Notes under the pieces: model-generated
Told to the model about the DNA's origin: nothing
Database searches by the model: none
What the model saw: the letters and a program-made list of their open reading frames with translations, nothing else
In this document: positions 24,634 through 33,546 of the stretch, one piece after another
How the letters are laid out: every line of letters begins with the position of its first letter
Position numbering within the stretch: the first letter of the stretch is position 1
Program-made: the position numbers and the translations under genes
Assembly (NCBI RefSeq): GCF_000196675.2
Contig: NC_015312.1
Span: forward strand, 5,348,501-5,412,500
DNA from: Pseudonocardia benzenivorans CB1190
GTDB taxonomy: Bacteria > Actinomycetota > Actinomycetes > Mycobacteriales > Pseudonocardiaceae
Direction: 5' to 3'
Length of the DNA stretch: 64,000 bases

Positions 24634-26106
24634 CTATCCGACGACTTTCCCGGGATTGAGGATGCTCAGCGGGTCGAGCGCGGCCTTGATGGCCCGCTGC
24701 ATCGCCAGCACCTGCGGCGACTGCTCGCGGCGCATCCCACCGCGCTTGAGCAGGCCGACGCCGTGCTCGCCGGACACCGTCCCACCTCGGGCGATGGCCG
24801 CGTCGATGATCTCCTCGAAGGCGGCCTGGGCGCGCCGTCGGGCCTCGTCGTCCCCCTGCTCGACGATGATCAACGGGTGCAGGTTGCCGTCCCCGGCGTG
24901 CGCGACGTTGGCGATGAACGTGTCGTGGCGGGCTCCGATGTCCTGGACCTCGGCGAGCATGTCGGCGAGCCGGCCGCGCGGGAGGCAGACGTCCTCGGTC
25001 AGGACGGCGTCGGCCCGCTGCTCCAGCGCCGGGTAGACCATCCGCCGGGCCTCGAACAGCGCGTCCGCCTCGACGGCGTCGGTCGAGATCACCGCGTCCT
25101 TCGCCCCGCACGCCTCGAACGCGGCGAGGATGCCCTCGGCCTCGGCCGTCGCGGCGGGCTCGGGCAGGTCGGTCTGGGCCAGCAGCAGCGCGGCGGCGTT
25201 CTCGGGCAGACCGGCGTTGCGCCACTCGTTGACCGCCTGCAGGCTGTGCCGGTCGATCAGCTCGAAGATCGCGGGCTGCAGTCCCGCGGCGGTGACGGCC
25301 GCGACCGCGGCGCCGGTGTCGGCCAGCGAGTCGAAGAAGCCGACGACGGTGCGCGGCGGGGTCGTGCGCAGCGGCCGCAAGCGGACCGTCACCTCGGTGA
25401 CGACGCCCAGCGTCCCCTCCGACCCGACCATCAGGCCCGCGAGGTCGTAGCCCACGACGCCCTTGGCGGTGCGCCGCCCCACCCGCACGACCTCGCCCGC
25501 GGCCGTCACGACCTCGAGCGCCAGCACGTAGTCACGAGTCACGCCGTACTTCACGCAGCAGAGTCCGCCCGCGTTGGTGGCGACGTTGCCGCCGATCGTC
25601 GACCAGGGCGCGCTGGCGGGGTCCGGCGGGTACCAGAGGTTCTGCTGGGCCGCGGCGGCGCGCAGGTGGTCGTTGACGACGCCGGGCTGCACGACCGCGA
25701 GCCGCTCCGCCGGGTCGATCTCGACGATCTCGTTCATCCGCTCGAGGCTGAGCACGATGCAGCCGTCGACGGCGTTGGCGCCGCCCGACAGCCCGGTACC
25801 CGCCCCGCGCGGCACCACGGCGACGCGATGCCGCGCGCAGCTGCGCACCACCGCGGCCACCTCGTCGGTGCTGCGGGGGCGGACCACCGCGGCCGGCGTG
25901 CCGTACTCGGCCCACTCGGCCTCGTCGTGGACGTACGGGCCGATCGTGTCCGGGTCCGTGAGCAGCCGGTCCGCGGGCAGCGCGGCGTGCAGCTCATCGA
26001 GGACCGCCTGCGCCGCGGGGTCGGCCGCGAGGGCCGCGAGCCGAGCGGGCCGGTCGTCGCCGAACGGCCGGTCGAGCGGGGAGACGGGCTCGGCTGTGTG
26101 CACCAT
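24634..26106 (-). CDS. FAD-linked oxidase, GlcD/D-2-hydroxyacid dehydrogenase type
   Basis: 490 aa. FAD_binding_4 domain with PRGAGTGLSGGANAV and GLMVGSEGTLGVVTEVTV, then FAD-oxidase_C with IANVAHAGDGNLHP, VSGEHGVGLLKR and LDPLSILNPGKV. The family oxidises glycolate or D-lactate/D-2-hydroxy acids, passing electrons to a quinone-linked partner. No glcE/glcF gene is adjacent. The ATG at 26106 lies 7 nt after TAGCGT, so a leaderless start. It is 10 bp from the neighbouring FAD gene's stop. Confidence 0.9.
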   Translation of the reverse strand: MVHTAEPVSPLDRPFGDDRPARLAALAADPAAQAVLDELHAALPADRLLTDPDTIGPYVHDEAEWAEYGTPAAVVRPRSTDEVAAVVRSCARHRVAVVPRGAGTGLSGGANAVDGCIVLSLERMNEIVEIDPAERLAVVQPGVVNDHLRAAAAQQNLWYPPDPASAPWSTIGGNVATNAGGLCCVKYGVTRDYVLALEVVTAAGEVVRVGRRTAKGVVGYDLAGLMVGSEGTLGVVTEVTVRLRPLRTTPPRTVVGFFDSLADTGAAVAAVTAAGLQPAIFELIDRHSLQAVNEWRNAGLPENAAALLLAQTDLPEPAATAEAEGILAAFEACGAKDAVISTDAVEADALFEARRMVYPALEQRADAVLTEDVCLPRGRLADMLAEVQDIGARHDTFIANVAHAGDGNLHPLIIVEQGDDEARRRAQAAFEEIIDAAIARGGTVSGEHGVGLLKRGGMRREQSPQVLAMQRAIKAALDPLSILNPGKVVG

Positions 26107-26116
26107 GGCCCCGACG

Positions 26117-27061
26117 CTACGGCGACGCGTGTCGACGGGCCAGCTCCCGGCCGAGCAACGTCCCCGACCGCCACGCCGTCTCGATGCGCGAGCTGCCCCA
26201 GCCGTCGCCCGCGAGCGCGACGCCGTCGCTGCCCAGCAGGAACGGCACGTCCCGGTCGCGCTCCGGGGCGGCGGAGCGCCATCGGTACGCGCGGGTCCAC
26301 ACCGGTGCGCCCCGCACGTCCAGCAGCTCGCCCACCGCCTCGACGACCTCGGGGATCCCGGCGTCCGGATCGGACTCGTGGCGGCGGGCGACCTCCGCGG
26401 TCGAGTGCGCGACCAGCACCGGGGCGGCGTCGCCGCGGCGGTTCCCGTCGTCGGCGACGAGCGACACGACGGGATGGCCGTTGACGAACGCCGCCGGCAG
26501 CTGCGGCCAGGTGCGCTCGGCGAACCCCGCGACGACGGTGAGCACCGGCCGCCACGGCCGTCCGCGGACCGCGGCGTAGGCCTCCGTCGCGTGGTCGAGG
26601 ATGCGGGCCGCCTGCGGGTCGGGCATCGCGAGGACGACGGTGTCGGCCGGCCGCCCGTCGACCGTCGGGCCCGGTCCGACGTGACGCACGGTGCGGCCCA
26701 GCTCCACCGGCACGTCACGGGCGAGGTGTTCGACCAGGCTGCGCAGCCCCCGCGGCGCGGCCCAGCGCACCGGCCCCGGTGAGCGACCGGGCCGGACGCC
26801 GCCGAGGACGGTGAGCTCGACGGTCCACGGGCGGGCCAGGCCCGCCGTGCGCCACCGCCCGACGACCTGGGCGAACTCGGGGTCGCGGACCGTGAAGTAC
26901 GCGGCGCCGGTGTCGACCGCCCGGCCGTCGACGGTGCAGGTGGCCATCCGGCCGCCGACGTGGTCCGCGCGGTCGAGCACGCGCACCGGAACCCCTGCCG
27001 CCACCAGCTCGGTGGCGCAGGCGATCCCGGACAGTCCCGCCCCGACGACCACGACGGACAT
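26117..27061 (-). CDS. FAD-dependent amine oxidase/renalase-like oxidoreductase
   Basis: 314 aa. Dinucleotide fold VVVGAGLSGIACATEL (4-19) and LDRADHVGGRMAT (29-41), a C-terminal FAD block VALAGDGWGSSRIETAWRSG. Size and layout match the renalase-like NAD(P)/FAD proteins, which oxidise isomeric dihydronicotinamides or unknown amines. The ATG is 8 nt after TAGGCT, consistent with a leaderless mRNA. It is followed by the GlcD-type gene 10 bp on. Confidence 0.87.
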   Translation of the reverse strand: MSVVVVGAGLSGIACATELVAAGVPVRVLDRADHVGGRMATCTVDGRAVDTGAAYFTVRDPEFAQVVGRWRTAGLARPWTVELTVLGGVRPGRSPGPVRWAAPRGLRSLVEHLARDVPVELGRTVRHVGPGPTVDGRPADTVVLAMPDPQAARILDHATEAYAAVRGRPWRPVLTVVAGFAERTWPQLPAAFVNGHPVVSLVADDGNRRGDAAPVLVAHSTAEVARRHESDPDAGIPEVVEAVGELLDVRGAPVWTRAYRWRSAAPERDRDVPFLLGSDGVALAGDGWGSSRIETAWRSGTLLGRELARRHASP

Positions 27062-27140
27062 GACCGGCGAGCCTACGACCGCCGGACCGCTCGGGTGAAC
27101 CCCGAAGCGCGGCGGTTGCCGGCCCCGGCCGAGCACCCGC

Positions 27141-27190
27141 GCGCAACCTCACCGCTCCCCCGGGCCGCTGCGCGAACGGTGAGGTTGCGG
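27141..27190. repeat. 50-bp stem-loop repeat, copy 1
   Basis: GCGCAACCTCACCG at one end and CGGTGAGGTTGCGG at the other, a 14-bp near-perfect inverted repeat with a GC-rich interior. The same 50-bp unit recurs at 27201, 37398, 43818 and 43880, always between genes. Confidence 0.85.
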
Positions 27191-27200
27191 CCGGCTGATT

Positions 27201-27250
27201 GCGCGACCTCACCGCTCCGTCCAGCGGCCCGGCCGACAGTGAGGTTGCGG
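27201..27250. repeat. 50-bp stem-loop repeat, copy 2
   Basis: GCGCGACCTCACCG ... ACAGTGAGGTTGCGG, 10 bp after copy 1 with the spacer CCGGCTGATT. A decayed third start (GCGCGCACCGCCATCG) follows at 27261. The tandem pair lies upstream of the renalase-like gene and beyond the end of menC. Confidence 0.85.
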
Positions 27251-27304
27251 CCGGCTGGTTGCGCGCACCGCCATCGCTCCGGTGCGCCGCCGGCGCGTCG
27301 ACGC

Positions 27305-28279
27305 TCAGGCGGTGACCCGCGCGGACACGCGGGCGAGCCGGGCCTCCCACCACTGCGTGCGCCGCGCGTCGGCGGCGAGGGCGGTGCGGCGCACCGGCTC
27401 CGGGGCCCGGCGCAGCACCGGCAGGTGCCCGTCGACCGGGCGGAGCGGGTCGGCCACGACGTCGTCACGCAGCAACGCGACCGTCCCCAGCCCGCAGGCG
27501 AAGTCCAGCTGCGGCAGCGCGGCGGCGAGCGCGATCTCGGCCGCCAGCCCGACGCTCGTCTCCAGCGCCGAGGAGACCACGCACGGCAGGCCGCACGCCT
27601 CGGCGACGGCCAGCGCCCGGCGCACCCCACCGAGCGGCGCGACCTTGAGGATCGCGACGTCGGCGGCCGCGGTGACGTCGACGGCCAACGGGTCGTCGGC
27701 GCGGCGGATGGCCTCGTCGGCGGCGATGCGCACGTCGACCCGGCGCCGGACCGCGGCGAGGTCCTCGATCGTCGGACACGGCTGTTCGACGTACTGCAGC
27801 CCGCCCGCCGCCCGGTCCAGCGCCCGGATCGCGGCCACGGCCTCGTCGACGTCCCAGCGCGCGTTGGCGTCGACCCGCACGGCGCCGCCGGGGCCGAGGG
27901 CGTCGCGGACGGCGGCGACGCGCTCGAGGTCGGCGGCGAGCGAGCCGGGCTCGTCGGCGACCTTGACCTTGGCGGTCGCGCAGCCCGAGGCGCGCACCAT
28001 CTCCTGCGCCCGCTCCGGCCCGACGGCCGGGACGATGCAGTTGACGGGGACGCGCTCGCGCACCGGCTCGGGCCAGCCGTCGTGCGCCGCCTCGTGCGCG
28101 GCGGCGAACCAGGCGGCGGCCTCGGCGTCGTCGTACTCGGGGAACGGGCAGAACTCGCCCCAGCCCGCGGGCCCCTCGACGAGCATCCCCTCCCGGACGG
28201 TGATGCCGCGGAAGCGCGTCGTCATGGGGATCGCGTAGGTGAAGGCACGCACGCCGTCGACGGTAGTAGCGGCACTCAC
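27305..28279 (-). CDS. menC: o-Succinylbenzoate synthase
   Basis: 324 aa, enolase-superfamily enzyme that dehydrates SHCHC to o-succinylbenzoate in menaquinone synthesis. Catalytic lysines Lys104/Lys106 (ATAKVKV) and Lys212 (ILKVAPL), metal ligands Asp137 (RVDANARW), Glu165 (YVEQPC) and Asp188 (AADEAI). The last 4 bp of the monooxygenase gene overlap its ATG, so it is translated from the same message. The rest of the men genes are not in the window. Confidence 0.9.
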   Translation of the reverse strand: MSAATTVDGVRAFTYAIPMTTRFRGITVREGMLVEGPAGWGEFCPFPEYDDAEAAAWFAAAHEAAHDGWPEPVRERVPVNCIVPAVGPERAQEMVRASGCATAKVKVADEPGSLAADLERVAAVRDALGPGGAVRVDANARWDVDEAVAAIRALDRAAGGLQYVEQPCPTIEDLAAVRRRVDVRIAADEAIRRADDPLAVDVTAAADVAILKVAPLGGVRRALAVAEACGLPCVVSSALETSVGLAAEIALAAALPQLDFACGLGTVALLRDDVVADPLRPVDGHLPVLRRAPEPVRRTALAADARRTQWWEARLARVSARVTA

Positions 28280-29757
28280 AGGAGGAGGTGGTCGGCCGGG
28301 TCGATGCGGCGGGTGCGGCGGCGGTAGGTGAACGTCGTGCCGGGCCAGAGGGTCCGGTTGCGGCCGTGCTCGTCGAGGTACCAGCTGCCGCAGCCACCCT
28401 GGCTCCAGACGGCCTTCTCGAGCTTGGCCTGGATCGCGGCGTTGTACTCGTCCTGCCGCTCACGAACGGTGTCGATCGCCGTGGCGTGGTGCCGGTCGAG
28501 GGTGTCCATCGCGTCGAGCACGTAGCGGATCTGCGACTCGATCATCAGCACCATCGAGCTGTGGCCCAGCCCGGTGTTGGGGCCGGTGAGCAGGAACATG
28601 TTCGGGAACCCGGCGACGGTCGTGCCGAGCAGGGCCTCCATCCCGCCGCGCCAGGCGTCGCCCAGCTTGGCGCCGTCGCGGCCGGTGACCGTCATGCGGC
28701 TCAGGCCGTCGGCCACCCTGAAGCCGGTCCCGAAGATGATCGTGTCGGCGGGGTGCTCGACCCCGTCGGCGGTGACGACGCCGGTCTCGGTGACCCGTTC
28801 GATGCCCGCCGTCTCGACGTGGACGTTGTCGCGGCGCAGCGCCGGGTAGTAGTCGTTGGACAGCAGGATCCGCTTGCAGCCGATCGTGAAGTCGGGGGTG
28901 ACCTTGGCCTTGAGCTCGGGGTCGGCCGCGAAGGAACGGTCCAGGTAGGCGCGCCCGAGCCTGCCGACGACGCCCATCAGCCGCGGGTGGAGGAACCCGG
29001 CGACGAGCGCCTCGTGCCGCCAGTAGATGCCGGTGCGGGCGAGCTTCTGCAGGAACGGGAAGCGTCGGTAGCGCGCGCGGGCGGCCTCGTCGATCGGCTT
29101 GTCGCCCTTGGGCAGCACCCAGGGAGCCGTGCGCTGGAACAGGGTCAGCGACGCGACGTCGGGAGCGATGGCGGGCACGAACTGGATGGCGCTCGCGCCG
29201 GTGCCGATGACGGCGACGCGCTTGCCCCGCAGGTCGTGCGAGTGGTCCCACCGCGCGGAGTGGAAGGCGGTGCCGGCGAAGCGGTCGAGACCCTCGATGT
29301 CGGGGATCGCCGGGTCGTGCAGCGCACCGGTGCCGAAGACGACGAAGCGCGCGCGGATCGTCGTCCCGTCGAGCAGGCGCACGTCCCAGCCCTGCCCGTC
29401 CCACTCGGCTCCGGTGACGTGCGCGCCGAAGCGGATGCGGTCGCGCAGCCGGTAGTGGTCGGCGACGTCCTCGAGGTAGGCGCGGATCTCGGGCTGGCGC
29501 GCGAAGGTGCGGGTCCACTCCGGGTTCTGCCGGAAGCTGAAGGAGTAGAGGTGCGACTCGACGTCGCACGCGCAGCCCGGGTACTCGTTGTCGCGCCAGG
29601 TGCCGCCGAGCGTGTCGCCCTTCTCCAGGATCAGGAAGTCGCGACGGCGGGCCGCGTCGAGCTCGACGGCGATGCCCAGCCCGGCGAACCCGCTGCCGAC
29701 GATGACGGTCTCGACGGTGGCGACCGCGCCCGCGGCCACCGCGCTGCCCTCGCTCAT
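28276..29757 (-). CDS. Flavin-containing monooxygenase, Baeyer-Villiger type
   Basis: 493 aa. FAD loop GSGFAG (21-26), NADP loop GTGASA (185-190) and, between them, FAGTAFHSARWD (160-171), the BVMO fingerprint FxGxxxHxxxW with Asp as last residue. GGTWRDNEYPGCACD is also typical. These enzymes insert oxygen next to a ketone using NADPH and O2. The gene is divergent from a TetR gene across three TTACC/GGTAA half-site pairs and shares 4 bp with menC. Confidence 0.92.
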   Translation of the reverse strand: MSEGSAVAAGAVATVETVIVGSGFAGLGIAVELDAARRRDFLILEKGDTLGGTWRDNEYPGCACDVESHLYSFSFRQNPEWTRTFARQPEIRAYLEDVADHYRLRDRIRFGAHVTGAEWDGQGWDVRLLDGTTIRARFVVFGTGALHDPAIPDIEGLDRFAGTAFHSARWDHSHDLRGKRVAVIGTGASAIQFVPAIAPDVASLTLFQRTAPWVLPKGDKPIDEAARARYRRFPFLQKLARTGIYWRHEALVAGFLHPRLMGVVGRLGRAYLDRSFAADPELKAKVTPDFTIGCKRILLSNDYYPALRRDNVHVETAGIERVTETGVVTADGVEHPADTIIFGTGFRVADGLSRMTVTGRDGAKLGDAWRGGMEALLGTTVAGFPNMFLLTGPNTGLGHSSMVLMIESQIRYVLDAMDTLDRHHATAIDTVRERQDEYNAAIQAKLEKAVWSQGGCGSWYLDEHGRNRTLWPGTTFTYRRRTRRIDPADHLLL

Positions 29758-29772
29758 GCACCCTCCCTCGCT

Positions 29773-29801
29773 GTTACCGCCGGTAACTTACCACCGGTAA
29801 C
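29773..29801. promoter_or_regulatory. Double TetR operator between monooxygenase and TetR genes
   Basis: GTTACC-GCC-GGTAAC (29773-29787) followed one 15-bp period later by TTACC-ACC-GGTAA (29788-29800), with a further ACCGGTA half-site at 29807. It covers the space between the divergent starts at 29757 and 29826, just before the TetR -10 TAGGGT (29812-29817). Binding by the adjacent TetR is inferred. Confidence 0.75.
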
Positions 29802-29825
29802 TTAGAACCGGTAGGGTCGGCGGCC

Positions 29826-30437
29826 ATGGAGACCCGCACGCCCCGGCGCCGCGTCGCCCGCGCCGAGCGCGAGCGGCAGATCCTCGACGCGGCCGTGTCG
29901 GTCTTCTCCCTGCGTGGGTACCAGAACGCCTCGATGGACGCGGTGGCCGAGGTCGTCGGCGTGACCAAACCCGTGTTGTACAGCCATTTCGGCTCCAAGG
30001 AGGGGCTGCTGCTCGCGTGTGTCGCGCGGGTGCGCACCGAGCTGCTCGACGTCACCTCCGCCGCCGCGGCGGCGGCCGACGGCCCCGAGGACATGCTGCG
30101 CCGCGGCACCCTGGCCTTCTTCGAGTACCTCGACGCCCAGAAGCCCTCGTGGTCGCTGCTGTACTCGGAGGCGTCGGTCTCGCAGGCCGCCGCGGCCGCC
30201 CTGGAGGAGATCCGGGCCCAGCAGACCGACTTCATCGCCGGGATGCTCGCCGCCCAGGCCCCGGACGCGGCGCCGCAGCGGCTGGCCGGATGGGCGCACG
30301 TCATCGTCGGCGCGTGCGAGCGCCTCGCGCTCTGGCGCGGGTCGGCGGCCGACGGGGGTCCGCGGATGTCGCCGGCCGAGGCGACCGAGTACCTCATGGA
30401 CCTCGTCTGGACGGGCCTCGCACACCGCCCGTCGTAG
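29826..30437 (+). CDS. TetR family repressor of the adjacent monooxygenase operon
   Basis: 203 aa. HTH at about 16-62 (ILDAAVSVFSLRGYQNASMDAVAEVVGVTKPVLYSHFGSKEGL in pattern) and a TetR_C domain. The ATG is 8 nt after TAGGGT, so probably leaderless. Repeated GTTACCnnnGGTAAC elements in front suggest that it represses both itself and the divergent BVMO-menC genes. The inducer would be a substrate of the monooxygenase; unknown. Confidence 0.9.
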   Translation: METRTPRRRVARAERERQILDAAVSVFSLRGYQNASMDAVAEVVGVTKPVLYSHFGSKEGLLLACVARVRTELLDVTSAAAAAADGPEDMLRRGTLAFFEYLDAQKPSWSLLYSEASVSQAAAAALEEIRAQQTDFIAGMLAAQAPDAAPQRLAGWAHVIVGACERLALWRGSAADGGPRMSPAEATEYLMDLVWTGLAHRPS

Positions 30438-30460
30438 ACCCCTCGGCAGAATGTCCGGCG

Positions 30461-31207
30461 ATGACGACGACGGCACCCCGGCTGCTGCAGGTGCGGCGCA
30501 GCGCACGGATCACCCCGCGGATGATCCGCGTGACACTCGGCGGCGACGAGCTCGCGGGCTTCCCCGGCGACGGCCCCGACCGCCGGATCAAGATGTTCTT
30601 CCCCGTCGAGGGCCAGGACCGCCCGGCCGTGCCGCGGGCGAGCACGGGCGGGCCGGTCTGGCCCCCGGGCGAGCCGCGGCCGACGATCCGCACCTACACG
30701 GTGCGCCGCTTCGACCCGGCCGCCGGCGAGCTCGACGTCGACTTCGTCCTGCACGAGGGCCACGGTCCCGCCGCGGCCTGGGCGCGCGCCGCCGAGCCCG
30801 GCGCCTGGGTCGGCGTCTCCGAGCCCGGCGGCCGCTGGGAGCCCGACCCGGCCGCACGGTTCCACCTCGTCATCGGCGACGAGAGCGCACTGCCGGCCGT
30901 CGCGACGGTCCTGGAGGAGCTCGCCGGGTTCGCCGGACCGGTCGTCGCCTTCCTGGAGGTCGCCGACGCGGGCGAGGAACAGGCGCTGCCGCCGAACGCG
31001 GAGGTCGTCTGGGTCCGCCGCGGCGACGCGGCGCCGGGCGAGCCGCTCGTCAGCGCGGTCCGGGCCGCGACCCTGCCCGACGGCGACGGCCAGGCCTGGC
31101 TCGCCGGCGAGTCCGGCGCGGTCCGCGACCTGCGCCGGCACCTGCTCGACGACCGTCGTCTCGACCGCCGCCGCGTCTACGCGACGGGCTACTGGCGCGC
31201 CCGCTGA
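30461..31207 (+). CDS. Siderophore-interacting protein (FAD ferric reductase)
   Basis: 248 aa. The FAD-binding half contains RTYTVRRFD (the RxYTxR flavin signature) and VDFVLHEGHGPAAAWA. The SIP C-terminal half contains HLVIGDESALPAVATVLEEL and ATGYWRAR, the ViuB/YqjH family pattern. It reduces ferric siderophore complexes to release iron. The ATG at 30461 follows CAGAAT by 8 nt. Downstream of the TetR gene by 23 bp and possibly co-transcribed. Confidence 0.92.
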   Translation: MTTTAPRLLQVRRSARITPRMIRVTLGGDELAGFPGDGPDRRIKMFFPVEGQDRPAVPRASTGGPVWPPGEPRPTIRTYTVRRFDPAAGELDVDFVLHEGHGPAAAWARAAEPGAWVGVSEPGGRWEPDPAARFHLVIGDESALPAVATVLEELAGFAGPVVAFLEVADAGEEQALPPNAEVVWVRRGDAAPGEPLVSAVRAATLPDGDGQAWLAGESGAVRDLRRHLLDDRRLDRRRVYATGYWRAR

Positions 31208-31285
31208 CGGACCGGGCGACGGTCGCACAGGGAACCCACAGACTTCCCCCAGCAGCGTCACAGTCGCGCGCGCGATCGTGGCCGC

Positions 31286-32029
31286 ATGACCGGGGTGAAC
31301 GAGCAGGTCGCCGGCCGACTGCAGCGTGCCGACGGCAGTGCCGTGCGGGTGCTCGTCGTCGACGACGAGGCCACGCTGTCCGACCTGCTGGGAATGGCGT
31401 TGCGCTACGAGGGCTGGGACGTCCGCACCGAGGCCGACGGGGCCTCGGCCGTGCGTGCGGCCCGCGAGTTCCGCCCCGACGCCGTCGTCCTCGACGTGAT
31501 GCTGCCCGACCTCGACGGCCTGGAGGTGCTGCGCCGCATGCGCGCCGACACCCCGGACGTCCCCGTGCTCTTCCTCACCGCGAAGGACGCCGTCGAGGAC
31601 CGGGTCGCGGGCCTGACCGCGGGCGGCGACGACTACGTGACCAAGCCGTTCAGCCTCGAGGAGCTGGTCGCCCGGCTGCGGGGGCTGCTGCGCCGCTCCG
31701 GGATGACCGCCGCGCAGCAGGGCTCGGAGCTGGCCGTCGGCGACCTGACGCTCGACGAGGACAGCCACGAGGTCCGCCGTGGCGACGTGGAGGTCGACCT
31801 CACGGCCACCGAGTTCGAGCTGCTGCGCTTCCTGATGCGCAACCCGCGCCGCGTGCTCAGCAAGGCGCAGATCCTCGACCGCGTGTGGCACTACGACTTC
31901 GGCGGACAGTCCAACGTCGTCGAGCTCTACATCTCCTACCTGCGCAAGAAGATCGACAACGGCCGGGCACCGATGATCCACACCGTCCGTGGCGCGGGCT
32001 ACGTGCTCAAGCCCGCGTCCGGGGAATGA
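31286..32029 (+). CDS. OmpR-family response regulator
   Basis: 247 aa. Receiver with VVDDE acidic pair, phospho-acceptor Asp70 (VVLDVMLPD) and Lys120 (YVTKPFS). Winged-helix C-terminal DNA-binding domain with DLTATEFELLRFLMRNPRRVLSK in pattern and VELYISYLRKKID. Resembles the TcrA/TrcR-like regulators. The stop overlaps the kinase start by ATGA, so the pair is translated together. A 24-residue N-terminal extension precedes the receiver. Signal unknown. Confidence 0.93.
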   Translation: MTGVNEQVAGRLQRADGSAVRVLVVDDEATLSDLLGMALRYEGWDVRTEADGASAVRAAREFRPDAVVLDVMLPDLDGLEVLRRMRADTPDVPVLFLTAKDAVEDRVAGLTAGGDDYVTKPFSLEELVARLRGLLRRSGMTAAQQGSELAVGDLTLDEDSHEVRRGDVEVDLTATEFELLRFLMRNPRRVLSKAQILDRVWHYDFGGQSNVVELYISYLRKKIDNGRAPMIHTVRGAGYVLKPASGE

Positions 32030-33546
32030 CCCCCCGCGCGGCCCCGCGCTCGCTGCGCGCGCGGCTGGTCGCCACGGTGCTCGTGCTGCTCACCGCCGCT
32101 TTCCTCGTCATCGGCCTGGCCACGACGATCGCCGTGCGCCAGTTCATGATCCGCCAGCTCGACGACGACCTGCGCTCGGCGGGCCAGCGCTTCTCCCGGT
32201 TCCAGGACCAGGGCCCGCCACCAGGCCCGTCGCCCGACCGCAACGACGTCTTCCTCGGACCCGCGCAGGAGCCGCGGACGCTGGGCGCGCACGTCGTCGC
32301 CGGGCGGGTCGTCGAGGCACTCGTGACCGACAAGGGCGGGACGACCCTGCCGGTCGCCACCAAGGACTACGCCGCGCTGGAAGCACTGGTCCCGACGGCG
32401 CAGCCGACGAGCGCGTCGCTCTCGATCGGCACCTACCGGCTCTCGGCGTTCCCCAGCCCGGACGGCGGCTTCCTCGTCATCGGACTGCCGCAGGCCCGCG
32501 CGGAGTCGGTCGTCGACGGGCTCATCCTCATCGAGGTCATCGTGCTCGGTGTCGCGCTCGCGGGCGCAGGCGTCGTCGGCGCGATCCTGGTCCGCCGCGA
32601 GCTGCGGCAGTTGGAACGGGTGGCCGAGACCGCCGAGACGATCAGCGCGCTGCGGCTGGACCGCGGCGAGGTCGAGATCGTCGAGCGCGTGCCGGAGATC
32701 GACCCACGGACCGAGGTCGGCAAGATGGGCGCGGCACTGAACCTGATGCTGGACAACGTCGGCGGCGCCCTGGAGGCCCGCCAGGACAGCGAGATGAGGC
32801 TGCGCCGGTTCATCGCCGACGCGAGCCACGAGCTGCGCACTCCGCTCGCCGCCATCCGCGGCTACGCCGAGCTGACGATGCGCTCCCCGCTCAGCCCCGA
32901 CGCCGAGTACTCGCTGGTGCGCATCTCCTCGCAGGCCGAGCGGATGACGACGCTCGTCGAGGACCTGCTGCTGCTCGCCCGGCTCGACGCGGGCCGGCCG
33001 CTGGACCGCGCACCCGTCGACCTGACCCGACTCGTCCTCGACGCGGTCAGCGACGCGCACGCCACCGGGCCCGAGCACTCCTGGCGGCTCGCCCTGCCCG
33101 ACGAGCCCGTCTCGACCGTCGGCGACGCGTCCCGGCTCAGCCAGGTGCTGGCGAACCTGCTGGCCAACGCCCGCACCCACACCCCGCCGGGCACCGAGGT
33201 CACCGTCGGGCTCGCGACCGACCCCGGCGACGGCGACGCCGTGCTCACGGTCACCGACTCCGGCCCGGGCATCCCACCCGCGCTGTTGCCGCACATCTTC
33301 GAGCGGTTCGCCCGCGGTGAGCGGTCCCGCTCGCGGGCGGCGGGTAGCACCGGTTTGGGGCTCGCGATCGTGCACGCGGTCGTCGCCGCCCACAACGGGT
33401 CGGTGCAGGTGGACAGCGTGCCGGGGCGCACCCGGTTCACCGTGCGGCTGCCGGCCGGCCCGCCTGCGGACCTGCCGCCGGCCGGCCCGCCGTGGCCCGT
33501 CGCGATCGCGCCGCCGGGCGGTCAGCCGGCGAACAGCCCGAGGTAG
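32026..33546 (+). CDS. Sensor histidine kinase
   Basis: 506 aa. TM1 at 14-36, a periplasmic loop of about 125 residues, TM2 at 165-188, HAMP at 189-245, dimerisation helix with phospho-His268 (DASHELRTPLAAIRGY), then HATPase with N box (NLLANARTH), G1 (DSGPGIP) and G2 (GLGLAIV). The last 25 bp overlap the end of the convergent uppP gene. The tail is Pro-rich. Partner is the preceding regulator. Homologues sense envelope or oxidative cues, but this sensor loop has no recognised domain. Confidence 0.93.
   Translation: MTPRAAPRSLRARLVATVLVLLTAAFLVIGLATTIAVRQFMIRQLDDDLRSAGQRFSRFQDQGPPPGPSPDRNDVFLGPAQEPRTLGAHVVAGRVVEALVTDKGGTTLPVATKDYAALEALVPTAQPTSASLSIGTYRLSAFPSPDGGFLVIGLPQARAESVVDGLILIEVIVLGVALAGAGVVGAILVRRELRQLERVAETAETISALRLDRGEVEIVERVPEIDPRTEVGKMGAALNLMLDNVGGALEARQDSEMRLRRFIADASHELRTPLAAIRGYAELTMRSPLSPDAEYSLVRISSQAERMTTLVEDLLLLARLDAGRPLDRAPVDLTRLVLDAVSDAHATGPEHSWRLALPDEPVSTVGDASRLSQVLANLLANARTHTPPGTEVTVGLATDPGDGDAVLTVTDSGPGIPPALLPHIFERFARGERSRSRAAGSTGLGLAIVHAVVAAHNGSVQVDSVPGRTRFTVRLPAGPPADLPPAGPPWPVAIAPPGGQPANSPR

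Noticed and set aside
27141..27250. The 50-bp units as a CRISPR array
   Set aside because: Only two tandem copies, no uniform spacers (10 bp between them), palindromic over their full length, and scattered at other loci. No cas genes.
30019..33546. Very long single frame of 1175 codons on the plus strand
   Set aside because: Only its last 506 codons (histidine kinase) are real; the first two-thirds are an Arg-rich shadow of the TetR, SIP and response regulator genes in other frames.
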